Positions 44,687 to 52,542 are shown, counted from the stretch's first letter. The stretch: DNA of 64,000 nt from Streptomyces omiyaensis (GCF_014650895.1 NZ_BMVV01000026.1:50234-114233); one strand, 5' to 3'. The notes: generated from the sequence alone by a model not told the origin. A program made the numbers and translations.

Positions 44687-45742
44687 TCAAACAACGAGGG
44701 CGCCGAGTTGCGTCCGGACATTCCGCCGCCAGACCTCGTAGGCGGGGCCCGTGCCCTGCTCGGCATCGGTGGCCGCGCAGTCGTCGGCGAGCCGGGCGAC
44801 CGCCTCGACGGTGCGCCCGGTGAACGCCGCGACGGCCGCCTCGCTGTGCTCGGGGACGAACCCGGCGTGGTGGCGGGCCTTGGCGGCGAACACCGAGCCC
44901 TGTGCCAGGTGGTCGGCGTGCTCGCCGGCCTCCGCGCGCAGCGCGGCGAGGTCCGGGGGCGTGCTGCCGCCCGCGAAGGTGGCGGCGAGGCCCACCCCGC
45001 TCCACAAGTCGGCCCTGCGGTCCCCGGCGAACGCCCGCACCGCGGCGGAGACGTTGCCGACGTGTCCGCCGTGGATGAACCACAGCGCGCGGCCGACGCC
45101 CTGGTCGAAGGCGCGCTGCCAGTAGGAGGCGTCGCCGTCCCAGTCGTAGGGGGCGTCCTGGCGCTGTCCGCCGACCCAGGTGCCGGTGTCGAAGTAGGCC
45201 CGGTCGAAGCCGTAGCCGTCGACGCACAACCAGCTCATCGCCGGGTAGAGCGCGGGCTCGGTCAGGGTGGGGACGAGCTTCTTCCACAGCGGCCTGGGCA
45301 GCTTGGCCATGGCGAAGCCGATGCCGATGTAGTTCAGGAAGATGTGCGGCCGGCCGCCGCCGCGCAGCAGGTCGGCGGCGCGGTGACCGCCGGGCCCCAT
45401 GGTGTCGCGGATGGCGCAGGCCATGGTGGCGCCCTCGTAGGCGAAGCCCCGGTTGAGCGGGTCGACGAGCGCGAGCCGGCGCTCGGTGGTGGCCAGGTCC
45501 TTGTCCTCGATGCCCCACTCGAAGCCGGTCACCACGGCCTGCGGCACGGCCTCCAGCTGCTTGGTGAGCGGGGTCGGTTCGACCGTGAAGCCGCGCCCGG
45601 CGAAGCTCACGTCGTCCAGGGACGGGGCCATCAACAGCCTGCGCAGCGCTCCCAGTGCGGGCACGGACGCCTCCTCGTACGCGCCGCTTTCGGTCAGGGC
45701 GGCGGGGCTGTCATCGTGGGCGGGCCGGACGTCCGGCGGCAT
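44687..45742 (-). CDS. DUF1702 (UnbL-type) enediyne protein, copy 2
   Basis: A 351-aa paralogue of the preceding protein, clearly related along its length (RGFAYEGATMACAIRDTMGPG, LCVDGYGFDRAYF, GVGRALWFIHGG) but diverged. It has a longer N-terminal extension of about 30 residues. Two tandem DUF1702 genes are seen in nine-membered enediyne clusters, so the copies probably have separate roles or form a heteromer. ATG at 45742. A 102-bp gap before copy 1 may hold an internal promoter. Confidence 0.92.
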   Translation of the reverse strand: MPPDVRPAHDDSPAALTESGAYEEASVPALGALRRLLMAPSLDDVSFAGRGFTVEPTPLTKQLEAVPQAVVTGFEWGIEDKDLATTERRLALVDPLNRGFAYEGATMACAIRDTMGPGGHRAADLLRGGGRPHIFLNYIGIGFAMAKLPRPLWKKLVPTLTEPALYPAMSWLCVDGYGFDRAYFDTGTWVGGQRQDAPYDWDGDASYWQRAFDQGVGRALWFIHGGHVGNVSAAVRAFAGDRRADLWSGVGLAATFAGGSTPPDLAALRAEAGEHADHLAQGSVFAAKARHHAGFVPEHSEAAVAAFTGRTVEAVARLADDCAATDAEQGTGPAYEVWRRNVRTQLGALVV

Positions 45743-45770
45743 CTTCCCCGTTGCTCTGCCGCCCCGGTGT

Positions 45771-46214
45771 TCAGCGGATGCGGCGCACGTCCACTTCCTC
45801 GTCGTGCACGGCGCGCCCGCAGGAGCCGCAGTGCAGTTCGACGTGGACGACGCCGTCGCAGCCGATGTGGTCGGCGCGCCGCGGCGGGCCCAGTTCCTGC
45901 GGCAGGTTGCGGTCGCCCCACTGCATGAGGGCGATCACGGCCCGGGTCAGATCGCGACCGACCGGGGTGAGCCGGTACTCGTAGCGCACCGGCTTGTCCT
46001 GGTAGGGCACCCGCTCCATGATCTCTTGCTCCACCAGGCGGGCCAGCCGGCTGGAGAGCACGTTGCGCGCGATGTCGAGGTGGGCGAGGAACCCGTCGAA
46101 GCGGGAGGTGCCGAGCAACGCGGAGCGGATGATCAGCAGGGTCCAGCGCTCGCCGATCACCTCCAGTGAACGGGCGAGGTTGCAGTCCTGTCCCTCGTAC
46201 GTGTGCTTCAGCAT
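45771..46214 (-). CDS. HxlR-family transcriptional regulator
   Basis: A 147-aa winged-helix regulator with the HxlR signature: N-terminal cysteine (C11 in GQDCNLARSLEVIGERWTLLI), then RFDGFLAHLDIARNVLSSRL and the wing YEYRLTPVGRDL. The C-terminus adds a probable zinc or redox motif (ELHCGSCGRAVHDEE). HxlR proteins often sense thiol-reactive compounds through the N-terminal cysteine. It heads the core operon and has a palindrome 22 bp upstream (46236-46254) that recurs at the AhpD-like gene, suggesting autoregulation and a small regulon. Confidence 0.9.
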   Translation of the reverse strand: MLKHTYEGQDCNLARSLEVIGERWTLLIIRSALLGTSRFDGFLAHLDIARNVLSSRLARLVEQEIMERVPYQDKPVRYEYRLTPVGRDLTRAVIALMQWGDRNLPQELGPPRRADHIGCDGVVHVELHCGSCGRAVHDEEVDVRRIR

Positions 46215-46235
46215 GCGCTCACTCTAGGGCGGGGC

Positions 46236-46254
46236 GGGTTGCGTGAAGGAACCC
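46236..46254. promoter_or_regulatory. Palindromic operator upstream of the HxlR gene
   Basis: GGGTTGCGTGAAGGAACCC lies 22 bp before the HxlR start, the same distance as the matching 16/19 site before the AhpD-like gene (27692-27710). Equal spacing in two promoters supports a shared regulator. Confidence 0.6.
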
Positions 46255-46287
46255 GAGTTGGCGAAGTCGTTCCGGGTTCTCCTCGGG

Positions 46288-47502
46288 TCAGGCCGCCACC
46301 CTCATCCGCTCGCCGCCGCCGGTCGGCTGGTGCGCGCGCTGGAGACTGCTGTAGCCGTACGTGGCGGAGACCAGGGTCATGTGGTGGTGCCAGCCCGGGA
46401 AGGAGCGGCCCTCGAAGTCGAGCAGTCCGAAGTCCTCGCTCATCTCCCGCACCGACTCCTCCGCGTGCGCGAGGGTCCTGGTCAGCGCGAGCACCGACTC
46501 CATGCGGGTGTGGGTGAGGCTGGTCAGCCACAGCTGGACCGGACGGCGGCCGTTGTCCGGCCGGACCGCGAACAGCCGGTAGGTGCGGTGGATCCGCTCC
46601 CCGCCCGGACCGGTCTGAGGCAGCCGCACGAAGCTGGACATGACGGTCAGGTGCCGGCCGCGCCCGCCCCAGGGGATGACCTTCTCCATCCGGGTCAGGC
46701 TGCCGGCTTCGAACTCGAACAGGCTGCGCGCCGCGAGCACCGGGGCCTGGCTCTCGTCCCTCTGCTGCGGACGCTGCACCCGCAGGTGGCGGCCGACGGC
46801 GACCTGGAGCGTGTCGGGGACGGCGACGACGAAGTCACGGCCCCGCAGGGCCAGTCCGTGCACCAGGGCGGTCGCGCTGGTGCCGCCGAGGGCTTCCAGG
46901 TCGGCGACGACCGGCAGCGGGGCGGTCCTGCTGACGTCCCAGAGGGTGTCGACGAGGTCGAGGGCGTGCTGCTCGACGGTGCGCGGTCCGACCTCGGCGG
47001 GAATCCGGGTGCGCTCGCGCCGCTCGGGGTCCTTCGCCCAGGAGCCGGGCAGCAGCAGACGCCAGTCGACGGGCTGCGCACGGTCGTAGGAGGAGAGGAA
47101 CATCCCGACGCCGACCTGGCAGGTGACCGACCGGCCGGTGGAGGCGAGGAACCTGCGGTGCACACCGCAGGAGTGCTCGCCGCGCTTGCGCAGCACGGCC
47201 TGGCTGATCACCCAGGCCCGCGGGGCCATCTGCTGCTCGGCCCAGCGGGTGAGCTCCGCGCGGACCGGCATCCAGTCCCAGGGGCTGGCGTTGACGAACT
47301 GGTGCAGCGACTGGGAGGCGGCCGGAGAGGCCGAGACCGCCGCGGCGAGGTTGCGCACCGACTTCTTGCCCGGTGTGGTGAGCAACCCCTGCATGTAGGT
47401 CTGGGCCCAGCGGCGCTGGTCGGCCCTCGGCAGGCACTCGAAGATTCTCTCGGCGAACACCGGCACCGACGTGCGATGCATCGTCAGGGCGTACGCGGTC
47501 AT
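46288..47502 (-). CDS. Domesticated IS701-like transposase
   Basis: A 404-aa protein with the IS701 DDE-transposase fold (RAWVISQAVLRKRGEHSCGV, then CQVGVGMFLSS, then LPVVADLEALGGTS and GRDFVVAVP). Active IS701 members have D-D/E-T-G-F in the first block; here it reads S-Q-A-V-L, so the first catalytic aspartate is gone. No terminal inverted repeats flank the gene. It has its own promoter with a gamma-butyrolactone-type operator (core at 47559-47568) and GGGAGGGAACG before the ATG. I infer an exapted DNA-binding or accessory protein under butyrolactone control, not a mobile element. Confidence 0.8.
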   Translation of the reverse strand: MTAYALTMHRTSVPVFAERIFECLPRADQRRWAQTYMQGLLTTPGKKSVRNLAAAVSASPAASQSLHQFVNASPWDWMPVRAELTRWAEQQMAPRAWVISQAVLRKRGEHSCGVHRRFLASTGRSVTCQVGVGMFLSSYDRAQPVDWRLLLPGSWAKDPERRERTRIPAEVGPRTVEQHALDLVDTLWDVSRTAPLPVVADLEALGGTSATALVHGLALRGRDFVVAVPDTLQVAVGRHLRVQRPQQRDESQAPVLAARSLFEFEAGSLTRMEKVIPWGGRGRHLTVMSSFVRLPQTGPGGERIHRTYRLFAVRPDNGRRPVQLWLTSLTHTRMESVLALTRTLAHAEESVREMSEDFGLLDFEGRSFPGWHHHMTLVSATYGYSSLQRAHQPTGGGERMRVAA

Positions 47503-47548
47503 GGCTCGTTCCCTCCCCTGCTCTCGGCCTGCGGCTGCCGACCACGCT

Positions 47549-47580
47549 AAAATAATAGCGAACGCCCTCTTTTTTTTGTG
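47549..47580. promoter_or_regulatory. Autoregulatory-element-like site (site A)
   Basis: An AT-rich element with the core CGAACGCCCT (47559-47568) flanked by AAAATAATAG and CTTTTTTTTG. The same 10-bp core occurs in the receptor/afsA interval (49521-49530). It is 57 bp upstream of the transposase-like gene and about 215 bp upstream of the second TetR gene. A role as receptor binding site is inferred. Confidence 0.65.
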
Positions 47581-47783
47581 ACTCAGGAGAGTTGCCGCAT
47601 GCACTTCGGCAAGTCGGTTCCCCGACGGCCTCGTGGATCGATCGGCCGCACCGCCGTGACCTGCGGAAATCCAAGACAGCTTGGGCAACTCGGCCTTGTC
47701 CGCCAGGAGGGAAAGAGGCAAGCCTTGGACAGGAAGGTGGTCATGAGTCCCCCACGAGACAGCCCTCTTCGGGAGATGGTGTG

Positions 47784-48413
47784 GTGAAACAGGAGAGGGC
47801 CGTGCGTACGCGGCAGGCCCTGATGAAGGCGGCGGCGACGGAATTTGACCGCTACGGGTACGACGGCACCTCGCTGTCGGCGATCAGCAAGGCCGCCGGC
47901 CTGTCGATAGGCGCCGTGACCTTCCACTTTCCGACGAAGGTCCATCTGGCCGACGCCGTGCAGGAGGAGGGCAGGTCGGTGACCGTGGCGGCGCTCGAAC
48001 GCCTGGCGGCCGAGCCGATGACGCCGCTGCGCATGGTGATCGACCTGACGCTGGAACTGACCCGGCTGATGGAACAGGAGCCCGCGGTGCGCTCCGCGAT
48101 CCGGCTGAGCCGGGAGCGGCCGGCCACGGTGTCCTGGTCGGACGCCTGGCTGCCCACGGTCCGCAGCCTGCTGGACCGGGCGTACGAAAGCGGTCAGCTC
48201 CACACGGACGCGCTGCCCGCGGACGTCACGACGCTGGTGGAGCACCTGACCAGTGGCGCCGAGGCGTACCTGCGCAGCCGGATGGGTTCCGACCCGGCGT
48301 TCGAGAGCGCGGTCGCCCAGCTGAAGCGGGTGTGGCGACTGGCGCTCGCGGGCGTCTCCGCCGAGGGGCCGGCCGTCCCGCGGCAGACGGGCTCCCCGGA
48401 GAACCCCGCGTAG
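47784..48413 (+). CDS. TetR-family regulator, butyrolactone-receptor homologue (JadR2-like)
   Basis: A 209-aa TetR protein with HTH LSAISKAAGLSIGAVTFHFPTK (about residues 27-48) and an all-helical ligand domain. The FHF motif after the HTH is typical of the butyrolactone-receptor branch. The GTG at 47784 (or 47781) follows GGGAGATG. With a second receptor-type gene in convergent orientation 445 bp away, this one could be the pseudo-receptor that answers to the antibiotic itself, as JadR2 does for jadomycin; the assignment is inferred. Confidence 0.85.
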   Translation: MKQERAVRTRQALMKAAATEFDRYGYDGTSLSAISKAAGLSIGAVTFHFPTKVHLADAVQEEGRSVTVAALERLAAEPMTPLRMVIDLTLELTRLMEQEPAVRSAIRLSRERPATVSWSDAWLPTVRSLLDRAYESGQLHTDALPADVTTLVEHLTSGAEAYLRSRMGSDPAFESAVAQLKRVWRLALAGVSAEGPAVPRQTGSPENPA

Positions 48414-48429
48414 CGGAGTCGGACGCCGT

Positions 48430-48469
48430 AAGGGCCGGGCAGCCGTCGTCATCGGGCTGCCCGGCCCTT
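48430..48469 (+). terminator. Terminator of the 47784 TetR gene
   Basis: 15-bp arms (AAGGGCCGGGCAGCC at 48430-48444 and its complement at 48455-48469) around a 10-base loop, 17 bp after the stop codon. Confidence 0.85.
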
Positions 48470-48659
48470 GAGCAGGTTCCGGTACCGCCGTGCCGGCGAG
48501 GGACGTCCTCCCCCTCCCCCGCCCCACGGGGCCCGCACGGCGCGGAGGCGTGCGGCGAGTGCGGGAACGGCCCACCGTCCGTCCGTCCCGAGCACGCGGC
48601 CGGGCCGCGGCACGCGCGCCCCGTCGCAGCCTCCCGCGTGCGTGCCCGGATCCGCGAGA

Positions 48660-48720
48660 CCGGCGTCGGCCCACTCGTCGGCGCCGGAAGGTCCGGCGCC
48701 GGCGAGTGGGCCGACGCCGG
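48660..48720 (-). terminator. Long hairpin downstream of the receptor gene
   Basis: 28-bp arms (48660-48687 and 48693-48720) pair with one mismatch around AAGGT. It lies 138 bp beyond the receptor stop, on the minus-strand side. Confidence 0.75.
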
Positions 48721-48858
48721 TCGGGGCGGAGGACGGACGCCGTCCCACCGCCCGGGCGGCGAAGGCGTCACCGCTCTCCTCGCGCAGGCGGTACGGCTCC
48801 CGCGAAACGGCCGGCCCGATGCGTCCGACGGCCCTCGTTAACACCGCGCGGTCGGTTC

Positions 48859-49488
48859 TCATGCTGCGAACTTCTGTACGTCCCGGGGAAACCGGAGCTC
48901 GGCGATGGCCTGCGGAGTGGCGATCGCCGGCAGCAGGTAACGCCACATCGAGGCGAGCCGCGAGGGGAGGTCGGCCCGCCCGGAGGCGACGTTCGAGAAC
49001 ACCTGGATACCGCTGTAGGCGCCGACCAGCACGTTCGCGAACTCCCGCTCGTCGACGCCCGGCAGCAGCTCCCCCCGCTCGCGCGCCGCGCACAGCAGTC
49101 CGTGGAACTGCTCGACCCACTCCTGGTAGGCCGTGTCGTCCCGCATCCCGAAGTCGCCCTGCTCGACGGCGAGCCGGACGCTGGCCCGGAAGACTACGTT
49201 GGTCTGCAGCTCGCGGGCGAGGAAGAAGTTGAGATCGATGAGGAGCTGCAGCCCGTCATGACCGGTCGGCGGGAAGTGCACGAAATCCTGCTGGTGCGCC
49301 AGCACGGCCTGCGCCAGGCCCAGTTTCGACTTGAAGTGGAAGTACATCCCCCCCTGGGTCACCTGGGCGCGCTCCATGATCTTGCTGATGCTGGCGCCGC
49401 TGTACCCATAGGTGTCGAAGACCTCAGCGGCGGCGCGCAGGATCGCCTCCCGCGTCTTGACGGCCCGGTCCTGCTTCGGCTCGTCCAT
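48859..49488 (-). CDS. Gamma-butyrolactone receptor, ArpA/ScbR-like TetR regulator
   Basis: A 209-aa TetR protein with HTH GASISKIMERAQVTQGGMYFHFKSK (about residues 28-52), matching the highly conserved HTH of butyrolactone receptors. The ligand domain includes FFLARELQTNVVFRASVRLAVEQGDFG, another receptor hallmark. It is divergent from afsA, the classic arrangement for a signal synthase and its receptor. The AT-rich operator at about 49511-49540 lies between them, so the receptor probably represses itself and afsA until the signal accumulates. ATG at 49488. Confidence 0.93.
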   Translation of the reverse strand: MDEPKQDRAVKTREAILRAAAEVFDTYGYSGASISKIMERAQVTQGGMYFHFKSKLGLAQAVLAHQQDFVHFPPTGHDGLQLLIDLNFFLARELQTNVVFRASVRLAVEQGDFGMRDDTAYQEWVEQFHGLLCAARERGELLPGVDEREFANVLVGAYSGIQVFSNVASGRADLPSRLASMWRYLLPAIATPQAIAELRFPRDVQKFAA

Positions 49489-49510
49489 CGGACTCGACCT
49501 GCCTCTCTCG

Positions 49511-49540
49511 ACAAAAAAAACGAACGCCCTTATTTTACAA
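49511..49540. promoter_or_regulatory. Autoregulatory-element-like site (site B)
   Basis: The core CGAACGCCCT (49521-49530) is flanked by ACAAAAAAAA and TATTTTACAA, in a short AT-rich island between the receptor and afsA. It is 33 bp before the receptor start and 76 bp before the afsA start. It shares core and orientation relative to the leftward gene with site A. Confidence 0.7.
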
Positions 49541-49605
49541 GTCGGCTCCAGCAACCGAAAGCCCGACCCGGAGCCCTTCACATACGCACGCCCCAGGGGA
49601 GAGGC

Positions 49606-50556
49606 ATGCTCATCACATCGGAACGTCCTGCCGTGCCACGCTCAGCGCTGACCACGACGGTCGCCAAGGAGTACGTGCACCGCGCAGCTCTGTCGGAGGT
49701 GTTCCTGACGGGATGGAACAAGGTTGGCCAGGACACCTTCACGGTCAGTGCCCAGTGGCCCCGCAGCCACAGCTTCTACGTGCCCGAGCACGGCATGCAC
49801 GACCCGCTCCTGCTGTGCGAGACGGTGCGGCAGACGTTCCCGCTGCTGACGCACGTCGCGTACCACGTCCCCTTCGGCCACCAACTCAGCTGGTCCCGGC
49901 TGCAGTTCGCGATCAACCCGCAGTCCCTGTACATCGGGCGCACTCCGGCCGACCTGCAGATCCACGCGGTGGTGTCGGACATCCGCTACCACAAGCAGCT
50001 CCCGGCCATGATGACCATGCACCTGGAGGTCGTCCGCGACGACTCCCTGGTCGCCATGGTCAGCACCCGGTTCGGCTGTCACTCCCCGGCCGTCTACCAG
50101 CGGATGCGCGCCGGACGCAGCGACATACCGGAGGTCTTCGCAGCAGCCCCCCAGCCGCCGGAGCCCGTCTCGCGCAGCAGTGTGGGCCGGCTTCGCCAGC
50201 AGGACATCGTCCTGTCGCCCACCGAGGAACGCCGCCGCTGGCAGCTCCGGGCCGACACCAGCCACCCGGTCCTCTTCGACCACGCCGTGGATCACGTGCC
50301 CGGCATGGTCCTCCTGGAGGCGGTCCGCCAGGCGGCCCACGCGACCCAGCCGGTGGGGAGAGCCGCGATACCCACCTCGATGGACATCTCGTTCAACCAC
50401 TACGTCGAGTTCGACGAGCCGTGCTGGATCGAGGCGGAGCCGGTCGACGGCTCCGAGGCTTCTTCGGGTCGTCGTTCTATCCGCGTCAACGCCCTTCAGG
50501 GCGGCGCGTTCGCCTTCAACTCGACGGTCGAGGTCATGGACGTCAGCGCGCTCTGA
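49606..50556 (+). CDS. afsA: AfsA-type gamma-butyrolactone synthase
   Basis: A 316-aa AfsA/ScbA family enzyme, which condenses a beta-ketoacyl thioester with dihydroxyacetone phosphate in butyrolactone signal synthesis. Both hot-dog repeats are visible: VHRAALSEVFLTGW with HDPLLLCETVRQTFPLL (about residues 25-85) and SHPVLFDHAVDHVPGMVLLE (about 222-241). The ATG at 49606 follows AGGGGAGAGG. It is divergent from its presumed receptor. No separate butenolide phosphate reductase or P450 of signal synthesis is next to it, so later steps may use general enzymes. Confidence 0.94.
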   Translation: MLITSERPAVPRSALTTTVAKEYVHRAALSEVFLTGWNKVGQDTFTVSAQWPRSHSFYVPEHGMHDPLLLCETVRQTFPLLTHVAYHVPFGHQLSWSRLQFAINPQSLYIGRTPADLQIHAVVSDIRYHKQLPAMMTMHLEVVRDDSLVAMVSTRFGCHSPAVYQRMRAGRSDIPEVFAAAPQPPEPVSRSSVGRLRQQDIVLSPTEERRRWQLRADTSHPVLFDHAVDHVPGMVLLEAVRQAAHATQPVGRAAIPTSMDISFNHYVEFDEPCWIEAEPVDGSEASSGRRSIRVNALQGGAFAFNSTVEVMDVSAL

Positions 50557-50892
50557 GCGCGCGGGGCATCCCTGGGGGAAGGGAGGACGAGGGAAGAGGA
50601 ACAGCAGGAGACATGAGCGAGAACGCTCCCTCAGTGAGCCACCACTGAGGACCGGGAGTTGTCGCAACACCGCCCGCCGAGCGCCAACTCGACGGGCGAA
50701 GCCCCGTTCTGGGTGCCACCCCAGAAACGTCCACAAACAGGTTCTGCCAGGAACCAACAAGCCGCAGCACAGCGGCCTTCTTCGACGAGTCCCCCACGAG
50801 CCGGGAGACCAGCTCCCAGGACCGTGCGAAGAATCGCTCTCCTCATCGCCCGACGAGGAGACCCCCTCACACCATGACGAGGAGTCCCCCTC
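50557..50892. other. Intergenic region between afsA and the Rep-like gene, with short repeats
   Basis: No gene is seen. A small hairpin (TTCTGGG at 50707-50713 with CCCAGAA at 50720-50726) may end the afsA transcript. Two direct repeats, GACGAGGAGWCCCCCTCAY, stand at 50852-50870 and 50876-50894 with 24-bp periodicity, and a shortened related copy lies at about 50783-50798. Direct repeats before an initiator gene are suggestive of iterons. Confidence 0.5.
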
Positions 50893-52542
50893 ATGATGAA
50901 GCAAAACGCTGCGATTCTCCAGCCCTTCACGGGGCTTTCTGAGGTCCAACACGGCTTTGATGGCCATATCTCCCCTGCTGATTCCAGCCAAGTTCAGCCG
51001 GGAACCACTCTTGCCATCCCCGATCTCCTCCACCGCGGACGCGTGAAAGTGCCGATGCGGCTCGTCGAGTCCGCGTACTACTCCGACGCCGCCCTGACCG
51101 TCTACATGAAGATCAAGGCGCTCGGCGCGCGCAAGGAGGCCTGCACGGCGGGCCTCGCCACCCTCGCCTCGTACCTCGGCCTCTCCGTCTCGACCGTGCA
51201 GCGCGGCCTCGCCGAGCTGCGCTCCGCGGCGCCCGACGGCGTCGTCGAACTGCCCGAGAGCCGCCGCCGGACCCTCCGCGGCGGCACCGGCACCACCGCG
51301 CGCCGCAAGGTCCGCGACATGTGGCCCAACGAGCGGTTCATCTGGCTGCCCGTCGTCGCCTCCGAGCGGCTGCGGCCCCGTCTGCTGCGCGCCTACGCCG
51401 TCATCGCGTTCGCCGTCGTGCAGAACGTGCCCCTGACCGAACACGAGCTCGCCGGCCACCTGAGGCACCATTCCGGCCTCAGGGCGGGTCGGCCGATCAC
51501 CACGGAGGCGGCCGGGCGCATCATCGACGAACTGGCCGAATCCCGCTGGATCACCGTCGACCGGCGGGCCGGATCACGGGGACGCCACCTCTTCGGCATC
51601 CTCGTCGAGGAGACCTCGCCGTCCTCCGCTCCTGATGACCTGTCCGGTTCCGATCCTGACGACCGATCCCTCGCGTATAAGGAAGACCTGAGGATTGACC
51701 GACAGGAGAACGAGCCGACGCCCTGGTCACCCGCCGTAGGCGAACCCCTGGTGGAGGCGCGTGCGCACGAGCCCGCCGGACCGCCTCGCCCCGTCGCTGC
51801 CTCACCTGATCACGCGCTGCGCGCGGACGACGAGACCCCCCGCCCCTCCCCCGACCGCGACGGCGCCGGCCCGCCCCCCTACCGGGGCCCGCAGCTGACG
51901 TTCAGCCCCCGGCTGCACGCCGTCCTGGAGCCCGTCCGCTTCCTGCTCACCGGGATCGGCACCTACGTGCAGCGGCGCATCGGCCAGGAGGTCTCCCGAC
52001 AGCTCGACCAGGGGACCGAAGTCCCCCGGCTCCGGGCCCGGCTCACCCACCGCCTCGCCCGGACCCTCGTCGCGGACATCAGGGACCCCGGCCGCTGGCT
52101 GCTCGGCGTCGCACTGCCCCGCTGGGGCTGCGCGAACCCGGACTGCGAGGCGGGTGTGCTCTGGTCCACGGGCGTCGAATGCCCGTCCTGCCGTGAGGTG
52201 GTCGCCGAGCGCGCGGCACGCCGCCGGTGCACCCCGCCACCCGTCGCACCGCCCTCCCCCACCGGGTCGTCCGCCGAGGTCGGGCTGCGCATCGTGGAGT
52301 GCTGCCCGGAGTGCGAACGGCCCCACCACCGGGGCAACTCGGGACTGTGCGCGGAATGCCGGCCCCGCCCCGCACTCGTCCCGGTACCCGCTCCTGCCGC
52401 GCCGCTCGGCATCCGCTGCCCGGGCCTCGGGGGAACCTGCGGACGCCCGGCACCGCGCGGCCTGTGCCGGCGCTGTCGGACCCAGGAGAGAACCCCGCTG
52501 TCCCCGGCCCTCGCCCGGTCCGTCCCGGCGGGCACACCATGA
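50893..52542 (+). CDS. Plasmid replication-initiator-like protein: winged helix plus zinc ribbons
   Basis: A 549-aa protein. An N-terminal winged-helix region (ACTAGLATLASYLGLSVSTVQRG, about residues 77-99) is followed by a second helical DNA-binding-like block to about 240, and an acidic Pro-rich linker. The C-terminal ~130 residues hold three Cys-rich zinc-ribbon-like motifs (CANPDCEAGVLWSTGVECPSC, CCPECERPHHRGNSGLCAEC and CPGLGGTCGRPAPRGLCRRC, each quoted only in part). Such wHTH/zinc proteins sit near internal origins of Streptomyces linear plasmids. The first ATG at 50893 lies after GAGGAG and inside the second upstream direct repeat, suggesting autoregulation. The Rep role is inferred. 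Confidence 0.6.
   Translation: MMKQNAAILQPFTGLSEVQHGFDGHISPADSSQVQPGTTLAIPDLLHRGRVKVPMRLVESAYYSDAALTVYMKIKALGARKEACTAGLATLASYLGLSVSTVQRGLAELRSAAPDGVVELPESRRRTLRGGTGTTARRKVRDMWPNERFIWLPVVASERLRPRLLRAYAVIAFAVVQNVPLTEHELAGHLRHHSGLRAGRPITTEAAGRIIDELAESRWITVDRRAGSRGRHLFGILVEETSPSSAPDDLSGSDPDDRSLAYKEDLRIDRQENEPTPWSPAVGEPLVEARAHEPAGPPRPVAASPDHALRADDETPRPSPDRDGAGPPPYRGPQLTFSPRLHAVLEPVRFLLTGIGTYVQRRIGQEVSRQLDQGTEVPRLRARLTHRLARTLVADIRDPGRWLLGVALPRWGCANPDCEAGVLWSTGVECPSCREVVAERAARRRCTPPPVAPPSPTGSSAEVGLRIVECCPECERPHHRGNSGLCAECRPRPALVPVPAPAAPLGIRCPGLGGTCGRPAPRGLCRRCRTQERTPLSPALARSVPAGTP

Larger units (their letters stand above)
48414..48858. other. Gene-free interval between convergent TetR genes
   Basis: No credible gene is seen in these 445 bp. 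They hold one strong terminator for the rightward TetR gene (48430-48469) and a second long hairpin (48660-48720) for the leftward receptor gene. Confidence 0.7.

Noticed and set aside
46288..47502. Active insertion sequence
   Set aside because: No flanking inverted repeats or target duplications are seen, and the first catalytic aspartate block is altered.
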